64,000 nt of DNA from Kitagawia praeruptora (lineage: Eukaryota > Streptophyta > Magnoliopsida > Apiales > Apiaceae). Below, one piece after another: positions 33,324 to 46,613 of the stretch; the first letter of the stretch is position 1; every line of letters starts with the position of its first letter. The position numbers were made by a program, and so were the translations under genes. The stretch is from positions 72,845,501 through 72,909,500 of the forward strand of contig CM075344.1 of NCBI GenBank assembly GCA_037693485.1, given 5' to 3'. The notes below the pieces were generated by a model. That model was not told where the DNA came from. It ran no database searches and worked only from the letters and a program-made list of their open reading frames with translations.

Positions 33324-35936
33324 AAGATAATGTTCATCGAATAATTAAATATCTGATGAATAACCCGAATAATATTTATCAAATAATCTCAAAAGAATAT
33401 CTCAATAATATTCGCCAGATAATAAATGGGAAATATTTACTTAATTATTTTCCTCTGAAAATAATGTCAATATATCAAGAAATAACGACTCCCGGTCTAT
33501 AATCAAGGAATGAGGTTCAGATGCCCTTCGTTTACGGGTCTTAGAAATTTCCGGCTTATAACTGATACAATAACTATCTAACTCATAAGCCAACAATAAT
33601 TCAGGGAACAAGTATATCAATATGACTTTGAAAGTAGGCATGCATGCTATGGCATATGTATAACAGAAAGCATATATATATATATAATCACAACAACAGT
33701 CTTTTAAAAAGGATTTGAAACTTGCCTGGAAATTGAGTGTGGGTAGGGGTAGTGGTAGCGTGTCCCGGGTCAGCCTGGTGATCTATAAAGAGCCAAGGCA
33801 TTCGGGATTAATCACTTAACACTTTACAAGAAGATATATAGACTTCACTTAAGTCGAAACACGTTTTCGCATTATCTTGTTATACACCTCTAGTGTAACT
33901 CTTTTTATCACCGATGTGGTTCGACATACGTTCGCTATTATGACCCGTCATTGTACCCACACTTAATACGTAGTTAAGCCATGTAAGTTTTAATATCGAT
34001 TATTTGCGAATCAAGATTGTACTACGAGTTTTATCGTCTGTTTTCTAAGTTATTAACCAAAGTCATAATCAAGCATGCTTCTAGGGGTTCGTTCGCATTT
34101 AACCTTGATTCGAACATTTTTATAAAATCGTAAAACGATCCTTTTAACGCAAGGTTTTCTCTCACACCTTCCTTATCATCTCTAGTATTTAATTACGATG
34201 GTTCACTACTGCATTACCGAATTTATACAGGTTCAATTCCGATTACGAACTGGTGCTCTCGTTTACGAACCACTTATCTTAATTCGACCATAACTCCTAA
34301 ACCGTATATCCATTTCACTCGATCTTTATATCAAAACGAAGCTCATAACATGAACTAACTAAACATAGCAAAATCCGGGACTGGACAGTAAGGTAATGCT
34401 ACTGCTATTCACGGTTTCTTAAGGTCAACGACAATCGGGCATTACGACGGCTATGTTTACACGTTTTCCAAAATTCAAACCATCCAATAATCATAGTTTC
34501 CACTCCAAACAACATATACATGTTATTCAACCATGAACTAAGACCAAGCAATGTCTTTCCGTTCATCTAAACTAATTTAACAATTATCAAAGCCCAAATA
34601 TAAACTTAATGTCTTAAACATGCACATAACTATAAAACTCCATGAAAACTCATGTTTCATCCAAGGGTTTCAAGTGTTATACCTTTGATTGAAGCTTGAT
34701 AGTGCTAATATACTCTTACAACTCCTAAACCTTGCTTAAACTATCCTTTGGAAGCCATAAAACTAAAGATCAAAATCAAAACAAGAATGTTAGTTACTAT
34801 TCATCATCACTTTCATAATTCTTTTGAAAATGAAAAACTCAAAGGATGATGCTAAGGTTTTGGGTTTACCTTCTACTAGTCTCAAGCTTGATTTTAAGCT
34901 ATAGGTTGAAGTGAATGGATGGTGGCAAGTCTCCCCCCCATTTTTCTTGTTTTAGGCCGAGAGCTTTTAGAGCTTGGTGGTGGTGGTTTTGTTTTTGTGT
35001 TTTGCTTGGTTATGACTAATACATGTATTATTATGTATAAAACTTGGATGCATCTCCTTTAATGGGTTGTCAACCATCTATTGGTGCCACTTGTTGATAT
35101 ATTACTTGTCCAAGTGTTGCCTCCACATTAAACAAGTCCATTTTTGCAAAAGTGCACTTATACCACCTAGCTTGTAGTTGACTTACAAACATGTCACTTA
35201 GGTTTCTCCTTTTTCCACCAATTGCACTTGTTTGTCTCTTGGTTAATTGTTCGTTCTTTTGTCCGGTTATTACTCAATTTCCTTGCTTGTTCGGAGGAAT
35301 AACTCATTCGTTTCTAGTTAGGGTTTTACCGGAAACCTTCTTAATAATTATAATACCATTCCCCATCTTTCTTAATACTTCTCGAATTTAAATTCCTTAA
35401 ATCCCTTTAATAAATACTTAAGTCTAGCAGTGTCCAGGGAATCTCGGAGAAAAATAAAAGTGCTGCTTTTCAGAATCCGATGTCGTTTACATACACTTAT
35501 TTCGCCCCTGGATCATGAATACGAACTCAGAATTCCATTCTGAATACTTCTATACAACGTCGCCTAATAATATTCGTATTTCTACCAAAAACACTATTCA
35601 TTCTTTATTCCATCCTTATTCCTTATATTTATAATAATGTCCTTGCTCTCTTTCGGGCATTCCTTAACCCTTTTACGGAATCACTGGACTAACAGCAGAT
35701 ATTTATTTGGATGACACAAGAATATCTCCTTCCTCTTTGGAGTGCCATAACTTATTTCTTAGGAGATAGATTATTCTAATCTAGGTTGTCAACCCATTGC
35801 ATTCTTCATGACATATAATCATTTAAATCTATACCCATTCACATTTATTGTTAATACCTTGTAGTCGGAGTCACTGTTCATTCTTTCATCAATATATAAA
35901 AAGTTTTAATTCTACCGAAAATTCGGGGTTCTTACA
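33324..35936 (-). repeat. LARD LTR1, part right of the Sirevirus
   Basis: Starts with the AAGAT duplicate and continues LTR1 to its TGTAAGAACC end (leftward) at 35936. It contains a (TA)n run near 33675 and a C-homopolymer near 34935. The small open frames here recur in LTR2 and LTR3 and have no recognisable product. Confidence 0.9.
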
Positions 35937-38900
35937 GTCTCCCCTCCTTAAAAGGATTCCGTCCCGGAATCAGGTAGAAGACAATTGGGTACTTATTGGT
36001 TATTTCACTTTCCAATTCTCTGGTCGATCCTTACACATTCCAATCTTTCTAAAGCGCATCGTACTGGTGTTACAATACACCCTTTATACGTTCTACCAAT
36101 TCCTTGGTACTTTCGCACAACACATTATCCGGTATACGCTCTTATCCGGTCTTATACTATTAACCTTATTGGTACGTGCAGTGACTTCGGTATCACTAAC
36201 GCGCTACGAATTTCGGAGATAACCTCACTCGTAATTTTGCAATTCCTGACTGCTTTAATCTTCGCAATCTCGCTTAATATATAGAATTAGAAGAATTTGT
36301 TGAGAGATTACTATGAGCAATGAACATTTGTTATATTGCATAGTTAGTACAGAAGGGGGCCAGCCTTTAGTACTTGACAAACAAATAAACAATTAATGGC
36401 ATTCCACTTAGACTTCTATCACACAGACAGATCGTCACGTAGCAGTACCTCCCCTCCTTAAAGGGTTGTTCTTCTCAATTTAAAAGAAAATTAATAAGGA
36501 AGAAGAAAAGAAAAGAATTTCAAAGAATTATATAAGAAAATTTTCATGATTGTCGAAATATCATACTTAGAATTCACCTCTGAACTATAGAGGTTTATTA
36601 GCGAAGAAAGATAATCGTATTCGTATCAAATACTACTTTATCATAATCTCACATATCACATGTCCTTACTGCTCTGTCCATCATTCTATGGACCTATACT
36701 CTTGTTCGATATTAGCATCATTTACTTTTGGAGAATCCTTCAACCTTTTAGGTTAAATCTTGGATTTCTCGCTTGACTTTATTATAACTGACATTTCACG
36801 CCACGAAACTGGATCTTTCATATTCATAATACTAACACTATCAGGTTGTCATTCCGAGAGTTCATTAGAAAAACTCATTCATCAATCCATTCATAACATT
36901 TCTTGCTTCACATTCCATTATTTCCCAATCTTTTCTTTATCAATCACATTCTTCGTATTATCTAATTCTTATTTACTGCTGTTGGTTAACTTCCACCGTC
37001 ATCTCCGTATTGAGACACTCCTCACCTTTACTCAATACTTGTTACACGTTTGGGTCAAATTTTCCTTTGTTCAACCATCTAGATTTCACCTTCTCATTCC
37101 ATGAGTCTCTTTATTACTCAATCAATCTATTCCATATTTCTTCGAATTTTCCAAACTTAAAAAGGAGTCAATTTGTATGTCATTTTTGCTCCTAATTCCA
37201 ACTTTCCGTTTTGGCCAATACCCTTGCCCTGCCAATTCCATACTTTTCTCGCTTCATTACTGGAGCTTCTCATGAGCCCGCCTATCTGACTCTCTTATTA
37301 ATTCTCAACTCTATTTCCATCTCTATCGGTCACTTATCTTTATTTCTACTATACTCACTCTATGAACCATCATAGCCTAATCATTTATTTCACCCATCCC
37401 GTCGTTCCAGAATTTAAACCATTCGAAATTAACCGGGATGATTTCTCTAACTTAGATTCAATTCGACATTTCCACAGTCGTTATCATCTACCTTCTCGGA
37501 AGGATCACCATTGTTTATCGTTCATGCAGTGCTTTAATAACTAACATCATAATTGTCAACTCAAGATCCTCTAGGAAAACAAAATGATCACTATTTCCTA
37601 TCCATAAGGAACGCTTCCTGAACATGACGTAGATATTACATGAAGCAGATAAAATTGAAGGAAGCTTCCAGCATCGCAGCTGGAACAGGCTGGTGAGATT
37701 ATTAATCAGATGTCTCCAGTATATGACTAGAAGCTTAGCAGTTCACTTAATCACTTTTCCGAACCTCGTTAATCCTTCTCACAAGGATACTTTTCAGCAT
37801 CACGATTCTCCAACCTCATAATCCTCTATCTTGTTTACACAGAAATACATCAACATAAACTTGCTTGTCATTCATCGTCATGCCAATAGCTTATCAATAT
37901 CCGTACAAATCTAACTTCTGTATTTAATCATCCCTTATTAACTCATCTCTCCTCTTCCTTTCTAAAATACGGGAGAGTCGCTTGGGGAATTTTGCTCTGG
38001 CCTGTCGCAGAATCTTCTAGTGTCGGTAATGTGTTGCAGACAAAATCAGGAGTCGAATGTTTACTTAAACTATCCTTATAGTTGGTTCTCGCACCAACAT
38101 CGGGGAACATAAATTCCTCCATCACAATCTGACCTTCAAGGTCATTCTCATTTTCACGTTATTCCTTTAGTATGAGCATATATACTTACTTCCTTATACT
38201 TAAAGTGTCGGCCACCTCATTGGCCTTTCCTGAATATAATAATTTCTTGAAGTCAACGTTTTCTGGATTTATTCCAACTCAGGGTGAAAGCATTCTCCCT
38301 TAAATTCTGCTGAATGGGAGAAAGCATATATCAGTCTTTTCCAAAAGTCATTGCTTCCACCTTTCTGGTGTGAACTTTACTACAGGTACTCCCAGTCATA
38401 CCTAGGATATTTCCTTACTTAACTCCCTTCTCGTTTTAGGATAATCTCAACCTTATTGGTTCAATCCATACTTCCTCATGGTTTCACACATGCTTCATCT
38501 GGCCTTATTATTACTATGCCATACATTCCTTACCAAACTTCCCCTTTGAAGTTCAGAACATTACCTCTTCCCTTATAGGGTCTCTTAGGTCATCCTCATC
38601 ATTCCTCCTGTATCTTCTGGGTACAGGGTATATCGAACATCAATAATCAATTTTATAACAATTCTGTCTATGTACTTTTCGAGACTCCTTTCCACAAATC
38701 CTTACAGGCTCTTTATACTTTGGTCGATTCAACTTATATCGTCTGAATTCAAAATGTCTTTATTAGGGGTGATGCTATCCTTTGTGCATCCCCAGGGTTC
38801 GTCTTAATTTATGGATGCTCTACCCTCAATTATAATTTCAAGGAATACTTACATTACCCTGAAATTGGCAATCAAACCATGTACCCTTTATAAGGGTCTG

Positions 38901-41798
38901 TTTTCAATCATTCTCATCTTAATAATCTATAGGTAGCTTAATGTTAACCTTTCTTTCAAACGAATGTCGGTCTACATGACCTCCCAAAAGACAACATATG
39001 TCTATCTACTCTTTCATACAGAACTTGGTAATGGTAGCAAGGATGTTCTGGAAGATATTGGTCGTGTTCAACGTGAATCTCTTAGTGCCTAATGCTCTTT
39101 TTGAGGACACTAAGCTTCAGATAACATTTATGCATCATACTGCACTGACTTTGGCAATCTTCGTAACTCTTCATTGGTCACTACCCTCAATCCTAATACG
39201 TCCATGGTATATATAAAATCCATTCTCATGTATCTCAATTCATTTTATATCAAAAGTCCTCGCGGTTGGCACTTGGTTAGAAGCACCCCGCTTTGTCCTT
39301 ATATTGCTGGTTTAGTCACTTGATAATCCTTAGTGACTTGGCCCCACTGGCCATGCTAAATTATGCGAGTTTAGGGGTTGGCTAATAGCAATACTTTTCT
39401 AGCAATTGCTGGCATAGTGCCTTTGACTTTGATACCTTTTGATCTTTTCAAAACTTTACTCCATATAAGTCTCAATTGACTTCTCGGTACCGTCTCCGGT
39501 CACCTTTCCTTATTTTTTTTTTATCTTTTCAACTATTCTTATTAATTCCATGTGCCACAAAAGTTTACACTCTTGGCATAACAGCCTTTTCATTTAAGTC
39601 AATCCCGAAATTTCTCAGTCCGGCTTGTTTCTTAATTACATTTCCCTTTTTCCGTCAAATCTCAACTTCATAATTTTTATCCCTACATTCAATCGTAATA
39701 ATTGGGGCCTGTCTACCAACCTGTATAGTGGTTACTTTACCCAATCCATAGGGTTCGCTCCAATTTCCATTCTCTTCGGTGACGTATTCTGATAATCAGA
39801 AAGACAAGGTTTGCCGAATTTTGTCCCATTCCTTTCCAGGATTAGGGAAATTTCAGTCAATTTATCCACCCACTGGTAGCATTAAGAAGACCCATTTTGA
39901 TACCCAAAGAATATTTCTAGAAACATCTGAGCTGGTCGAACCACATACAGTTACAGTAATGAAATGATTGACCTAAAGTTGGGAGTTTAACCATTGGAAA
40001 GAAACCAAATATATACCTCCCCTATAAGGGAAATCAAAAGTTTCAACCTAAAACATGCCACATCTTCCCGATACATATTCATCCTAATAATCGATACTAC
40101 CGAATACCGGTCTTTCTAACAACTAGTTTTTAGAAGGAACACTACCGTCGTAGTTAGTCGTCCCACAAAATTTGCACTATCAAGGCCATCCGAATCTGGT
40201 AAACCGTGTTGTCCAAATATATATTCGAAGTTACACTGCTATGCAACATAAGCACAGTGCCTACCCTGCGTGAGATGCACCATAAAACAGTGCAAAATTC
40301 TCCTCCTTTCATTTAGGCAACGCCAACGCTGGGTCATCACCAATTTCATCTTTAGCTCCATGAAGATATTCTCATATTTATCTTCTCCATTCATACTCTT
40401 TAATCTTACAATTAAGTCGGGTGACGGGACTACACTCTTTGTGAAGTCCTGAGCAAATCTTGGGTGATACCTCGTGAATTTATGAAATTTATCACCTTTG
40501 TCGGTGTGGTCGGCCAATCTCCATTTGTAACTGTCTTTAATTTGGTGGGGTCAATCAATCACTACTTCCTATTGATCATATGTCCTCCTGTCTGGACTTT
40601 ATTTTGCCAAAACTCTCACTTCGAGACCATGGACTACATCTGTTCATTCAGGTTGCATCTAAAAGCATTCTCAATTTCATCTCAACCACTGCTTGCCTTA
40701 CTCACTCCATTTATGATTCAGTGTCAAAATAAACTTAAGGTAACTACCATAATCCATTCAAGGAAAAGAAGGAATTTACTATTCCTTTAAATCACATGCA
40801 TCTAATGTTTCTGGTTCATCATTCCACTGAATTGAACTAGACTTTACTTGGTTCCTGACGATAGCCTTATTACTAGTTTGTCACAGACTCATTCCTCTTG
40901 TAGGTTCTGAGATCCTTGTCTCGCTTACTACTTCCTTATATACTTTATTCAATCATGCCATCACCTTTCAATGTCTTTATTTTCTAAGTTGATCCATTCA
41001 TAAAATGGACATTTCCTTGAACCCAACCACCTTATCAATCTAAGTTTGACTTTACCAATTATCACTTATGAAATCTGCCTTCTCATGGCGAATTATCATT
41101 ACAATATTCATACTAATTCATTTATCACCTGATATGGCACTTGCTGCCTCTATCTTAACTGCTCCTGGAGACTCTGCTCCTTGTCCTCTATTGTTGACTT
41201 TGATAATCATGTACCACTCTATCTCTTTCCTCATTAATCTAAAGGTCTCTAAGGATTTTAATCTATCCCTATATAGGATCTCAAGTAATTCCTCAAATCC
41301 ATCCTGCCTGCTGGTACTTCATCTAGCAGTCTAACTACGAATCCAATACGCATCCTTAGTTCTCTTAATAATATCTCAGTTCTGTATGCTCACTTTTATG
41401 AGCACTACACCTTAACTCTTACAGTCTCTCTGGCTGTAGCCCTCATTTCCTTAAGTGTAAACTCCTTATACTTATCAATATTCCCTTCCTCTGCTGGGAC
41501 CTCAACCGGGTCCTCAGTAGGGTGCTCTATCGAATCCACCATCCGATCTTCAACATCAAAACAAGCATCATTATGTTACTGCTCGTAATCCCCAAGGTCT
41601 GTCGCCTTACTAGTCGATACAAGAACGAGCTAAGTTACTATCATGATACTTTAGGGTTCCCATAAGGGTTTTATATGTCAATACTACATTATGTAGTCTG
41701 ACTATGAACTTGGCAAGAGTTCTTATTATCTTAATGAATTTATTGTTTTAACGTCACGTCATCTCTGGGATTTATAACGCTCTCTCTGATACCATTTC
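35937..41798 (-). other. LARD internal domain A, non-coding
   Basis: 5862 bp. The right end has the tRNA-iMet-type primer site (minus strand TGGTATCAGAGAGAGC, 41794-41779), 4 nt from the LTR. The left end has the polypurine tract (AAGGAGGGGAGAC, about 35937-35950), preceded by GATTCCGGGACGGAATCC, which resembles the end-of-pol context of Tekay-type gypsy elements. Between them both strands are full of stops; the longest frames (for example 92 codons at 40239-40517, minus) match nothing I recognise, and no protease, RT, RNase H or integrase motif was found by eye. It is nearly identical to domain B. Confidence 0.8.
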
Positions 41799-44700
41799 TG
41801 TAACACCCCCAGATCCGGGGTCAGGGATCTGGTCGTTACGGTCTCAATATCCATGCACAAAACCAACATAGTCTAAATTACAACCTTGTGACCCAAAACA
41901 ACAACATAAAACACACCCGTTATAGTCCCAGAGATGAAATCAGAGCAACCAACAATATTATTAATCACAAGTTTGAGTTCTTACAACCCAAAGAATTACA
42001 ATTAACCATTACAAACTCTTTGCCATCCATTTGTATATGCCATATAATAATTACACTTGATACTCAAATGCTAACAACTAGCCTACCAGTAGCTGCCTCT
42101 TCAGCAATGGTAGCTATGACCTCAGCGATTATTCCTCTGACGGCTGTCACCTACTTACGCTGAGTGCGCCTTGCGCGGCCATCTGATCTAGCTGTTGTTG
42201 TGATATAAATAAATAAAGCAAGGGTGAGCAATAGCCCACCTAAAAGAATATAACTGAACAGTAATAATATATAACAGTTCAAAATATCTTTGATACCATA
42301 TGCCATGCATTAACGACCATATTACCAATTTAAGGTATGAGATGTAGTTACAAAGTAACTTTAAATATAATTGATCCGAAGAAATATCTGCTATGGCAAA
42401 GATAAGCAAGATATTATCAAATTTTCATGATAGAGGAACTTGTTGGAAGAATATTGCAATTCCAGTTCAAGTACTTTCCAAACCTGCCAACAATGATAAT
42501 GTTGCAGAAAATTTCCCAATTTGGAAGATGAACTAATACGGGAGCTTTGCCGCGCCAGGAGCCACAACATTTACGATGATCAGTCGCATGTCATGCTCCC
42601 CATCATTTGTTCTCTACATGTAGAAGGAAGCACCGACGGATCGCCCGCCCTCTGGAACCCCCCGGCCAACGGTTGGGCCATTAGTTGCTGGACCGGCACC
42701 ACTCGGCCACTTACGCGTCTCCTAGTTCGAATAACATCCATAACTCTGAAACATAAAGTTCGTCCCCCTTTCCCCAAGTATAGTACTTGTTGATAGGACT
42801 CCACAAAGTAGTCGTATCTAATTGGAAAGGAAAATTTCACCAATATTTCCCAAGCTGGTGCTTGTTAATGGATATAAACTTGTTCCATCAATCTTACCCC
42901 TCGAGCGTTGAGGAGGTAACCAAACAGACTCATATTGATGTTTGAAAGAATCAAGATGTGAGTGACAAGATAGTTTCGCAAGTATAGGACCGGGCAGTCC
43001 AATAAATAACATCTCTCAAGTGAGATCCCCTTATATACGTTTGGAAGTTGAGCGAGTATTTAAATCTTCTTTAAGATAGATTTAAATAAAAATAAAGTTT
43101 TGGGAACCGCCCCTTGATAAAAATAATCATAAAATACTCCAAAATATTTTACACCATATCTGAAGGTGACAGATAATCTTTGAATAATATGAATCATTAT
43201 AAAAGAACTTAAAAGGATTTAAATAAATATTCCAAGAATATTAATTAACTCAATATTAATTAAGGAATATGAATAAATCATAATATTACTCGTAAGTAAT
43301 CCTCAAATGAATATTTAGAATTATTTACTAAATAACTCTCTTCTTTATATGAATATTCAAAATAATATTCATTAATTAAATAAACTCAAATAAATGTTTA
43401 AAATAATGTTCACTAAATAAATCCAATCTTAAATGGATATTTGAAAATAATAATGTTTATTGGTGAAATAAACATCCCTTGGATATTTGATATAATATTC
43501 ATTGAATTAATACTGAATATTCAACTTAAGAATGATACTTATTGATGAGATAATTGTCGACTGAATATTTGAGACAATATTCATTAAATAAATAATGAAT
43601 ATTCAATATTAATAATATTTATCGAAGAAATGATTATCGAATGAATATTCGAAATTATGTTCAATAATTGAATCGACTTTAAAAGAATGTCGAAGATAAT
43701 ATTTATCGTCTCAAGGGAATATTCAAAATAATATTTATCGATGAACTGGAGTTCGAATCAATGTTCAACTAATATTTATAAAATAAATAGGGACTGAATG
43801 AATATTCGAAATAATATTCATTTAAATAAATAAAGATCGAATGAATATTAAAATAATATTCATTAAATAAATAAACTCGAATGAATATTCAAAATAATAT
43901 TTATCGAAGAAATAGGAATGAATATTCTCTAAGTAAAGAACTTAACTGAGGGTTCGAAATAATATTCGAATATTAAATCGACTTTAGATGAATATTAAAG
44001 ATAATGTTCATCGAATAATTAAATATCTGATGAATAACCCGAATAATATTTATCAAATAATCTCAAAAGAATATCTCAATAATATTCGCCAGATAATAAA
44101 TGGGAAATATTTACTTAATTATTTTCCTCTGAAAATAATGTCAATATATCAAGAAATAACGACTCCCGGTCTATAATCAAGGAATGAGGTTCAGATGCCC
44201 TTCGTTTACGGGTCTTAGAAATTTCTGGCTTATAACTGATACAATAACTATCTAACTCATAAGCCAACAATAATTCAGGGAACAAGTATATCAATATGAC
44301 TTTGAAAGTAGGCATGCATGCTATGGCATATGTATAACAGAAAGCATATATATATATATATATAATCACAACAACAGTCTTTTAAAAAGGATTTGAAACT
44401 TGCCTGGAAATCGAGTGTGGGTAGGGGTAGTGGTAGCGTGTCCCGGGTCAGCCTGGTGATCTATAAAGAGCCAAGGCATTCGGGATTAATCACTTAACAC
44501 TTATAAGAAGATATATAGACTTCACTTAAGTCGAAACACGTTTTCGCATTATCTTGTTATACACCTCTAGTGTAACTCTTTTTATCACCGATGTGGTTCG
44601 ACATACGTTCGCTATTATGACCCGTCATTGTACCCACACTTAATACGTAGTTAAGCCATGTATGTTTTAATATCGATTATTTGCGAATCAAGATTGTACT

Positions 44701-46613
44701 ACGAGTTTTATCGTCCGTTTTCTAAGTTATTAACCAAAGTCATAATCAAGCATGCTTCTAGGGGTTCGTTCGCGTTTAACCTTGATTCGAACATTTTTAT
44801 AAAATCGTAAAACGATCCTTTTAACGCAAGGTTTTCTCTTACACCTTCCTTATCATCTCTAGTATTTAATTACGATGGTTCGCTACTGCATTACCGAATT
44901 TATACAGGTTCAATTCCGATTACGAACTGGTGCTCTCGTTTACGAACCACTTATCTTCATTCGACCATAACTCCTAAACCGTATATCCATTTCACTCGAT
45001 CTTTATATCAAAACGAAGCTCATAACATGAACTAACTAAACATAGCAAAATCCGGGACTGGACAGTAAGGTAATGCTACTGCTATTCACGGTTTCTTAAG
45101 GTCAACGACAATCGGGCATTACGACGGCTATGTTTACACGTTTTCCAAAATTCAAACCATCCAATAATCATAGTTTCCACTCCAAACAACATATACATGT
45201 TATTCAACCATGAACTAAGACCAAGCAATGTCTTTCCGTTCATCTAAACTAATTTAACAATTATCAAAGCTCAAATATAAACTTAATGTCTTAAACATGC
45301 ACATAACTATAAAACTCCATGAAAACTCATGTTTCATCCAAGGGTTTCAAGTGTTATACCTTTGATTGAAGCTTGATAGTGCTAATATACTCTTACAACT
45401 CCTAAACCTTGCTTAAACTATCCTTTGGAAGCCATAAAACTAAAGATCAAAATCAAAACAAGAATGTTAGTTACTATTCATCATCACGTTCATAATTCTT
45501 TTGAAAATGAAAAACTCAAAGGATGATGCTAAGGTTTTGGGTTTACCTTCTACTAGTCTCAAGCTTGATTTTAAGCTATAGGTTGAAGTGAATGGATGGT
45601 GGCAAGTCTCCCCCCCATTTTTCTTGTTTTAGGCCGAGAGCTTTTAGAGCTTGGTGGTGGTGGTTTTGTTTTTGTGTTTTGCTTGGTTATGACTAATACA
45701 TGTATTATTATGTATAAAACTTGGATGCATCTCCTTTAATGGGTTGTCAACCATCTATTGGTGCCACTTGTTGATATATTACTTGTCCAAGTGTTGCCTC
45801 CACATTAAACAAGTCCATTTTTGCAAAAGTGCACTTATACCACCTAGCTTGTAGTTGACTTACAAACATGTCACTTAGGTTTCTCCTTTTTCCACCAATT
45901 GCACTTGTTTGTCTCTTGGTTAATTGTTCGTTCTTTTGTCCGGTTATTACTCAATTTCCTTGCTTGTTCGGAGGAATAACTCATTCGTTTCTAGTTAGGG
46001 TTTTACCGGAAACCTTCTTAATAATTATAATACCATTCCCCATCTTTCTTAATACTTCTCGAATTTAAATTCCTTAAATCCCTTTAATAAATACTTAAGT
46101 CTAGCAGTGTCCAGGGAATCTCGGAGAAAAATAAAAGTGCTGCTTTTCAGAATCCGATGTCGTTTACATACACTTATTTCGCCCCTGGATCATGAATACG
46201 AACTCAGAATTCCATTCTGAATACTTCTATACAACGTCGCCTAATAATATTCGTATTTCTACCAAAAACACTATTCATTCTTTATTCCATCCTTATTCCT
46301 TATATTTATAATAATGTCCTTGCTCTCTTTCGGGCATTCCTTAACCCTTTTACGGAATCACTGGACTAACAGCAGATATTTATTTGGATGACACAAGAAT
46401 ATCTCCTTCCTCTTTGGAGTGCCATAACTTATTTCTTAGGAGATAGATTATTCTAATCTAGGTTGTCAACCCATTGCATTCTTCATGACATATAATCATT
46501 TAAATCTATACCCATTCACATTTATTGTTAATACCTTGTAGTCGGAGTCACTGTTCATTCTTTCATCAATATATAAAAAGTTTTAATTCTACCGAAAATT
46601 CGGGGTTCTTACA
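41799..46613 (-). repeat. LARD LTR2 (middle LTR, shared)
   Basis: A complete 4815-bp LTR and the reference for the other two. It carries the GC-rich leader block (about 42607-42735), a TATA box TATATAAG read leftward (43030-43037), the AATATT-rich array (about 43150-44140) and a (TA)n run near 44350. It serves as 3' LTR of domain B and 5' LTR of domain A. Confidence 0.92.

Noticed and set aside
40239..40517. 92-codon minus-strand frame in the LARD interior (also 50916-51194)
   Set aside because: It lies in an interior full of stops, has no gag or pol motif that I can identify, and is conserved only by copy identity.
42521..43012. Open frames of 64-90 codons recurring in all three LARD LTRs (also 19408-19899 and 53206-53697)
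   Set aside because: They are repeated only because the LTR is repeated, occur on both strands of the same GC-rich block and show no recognisable domain or start context.
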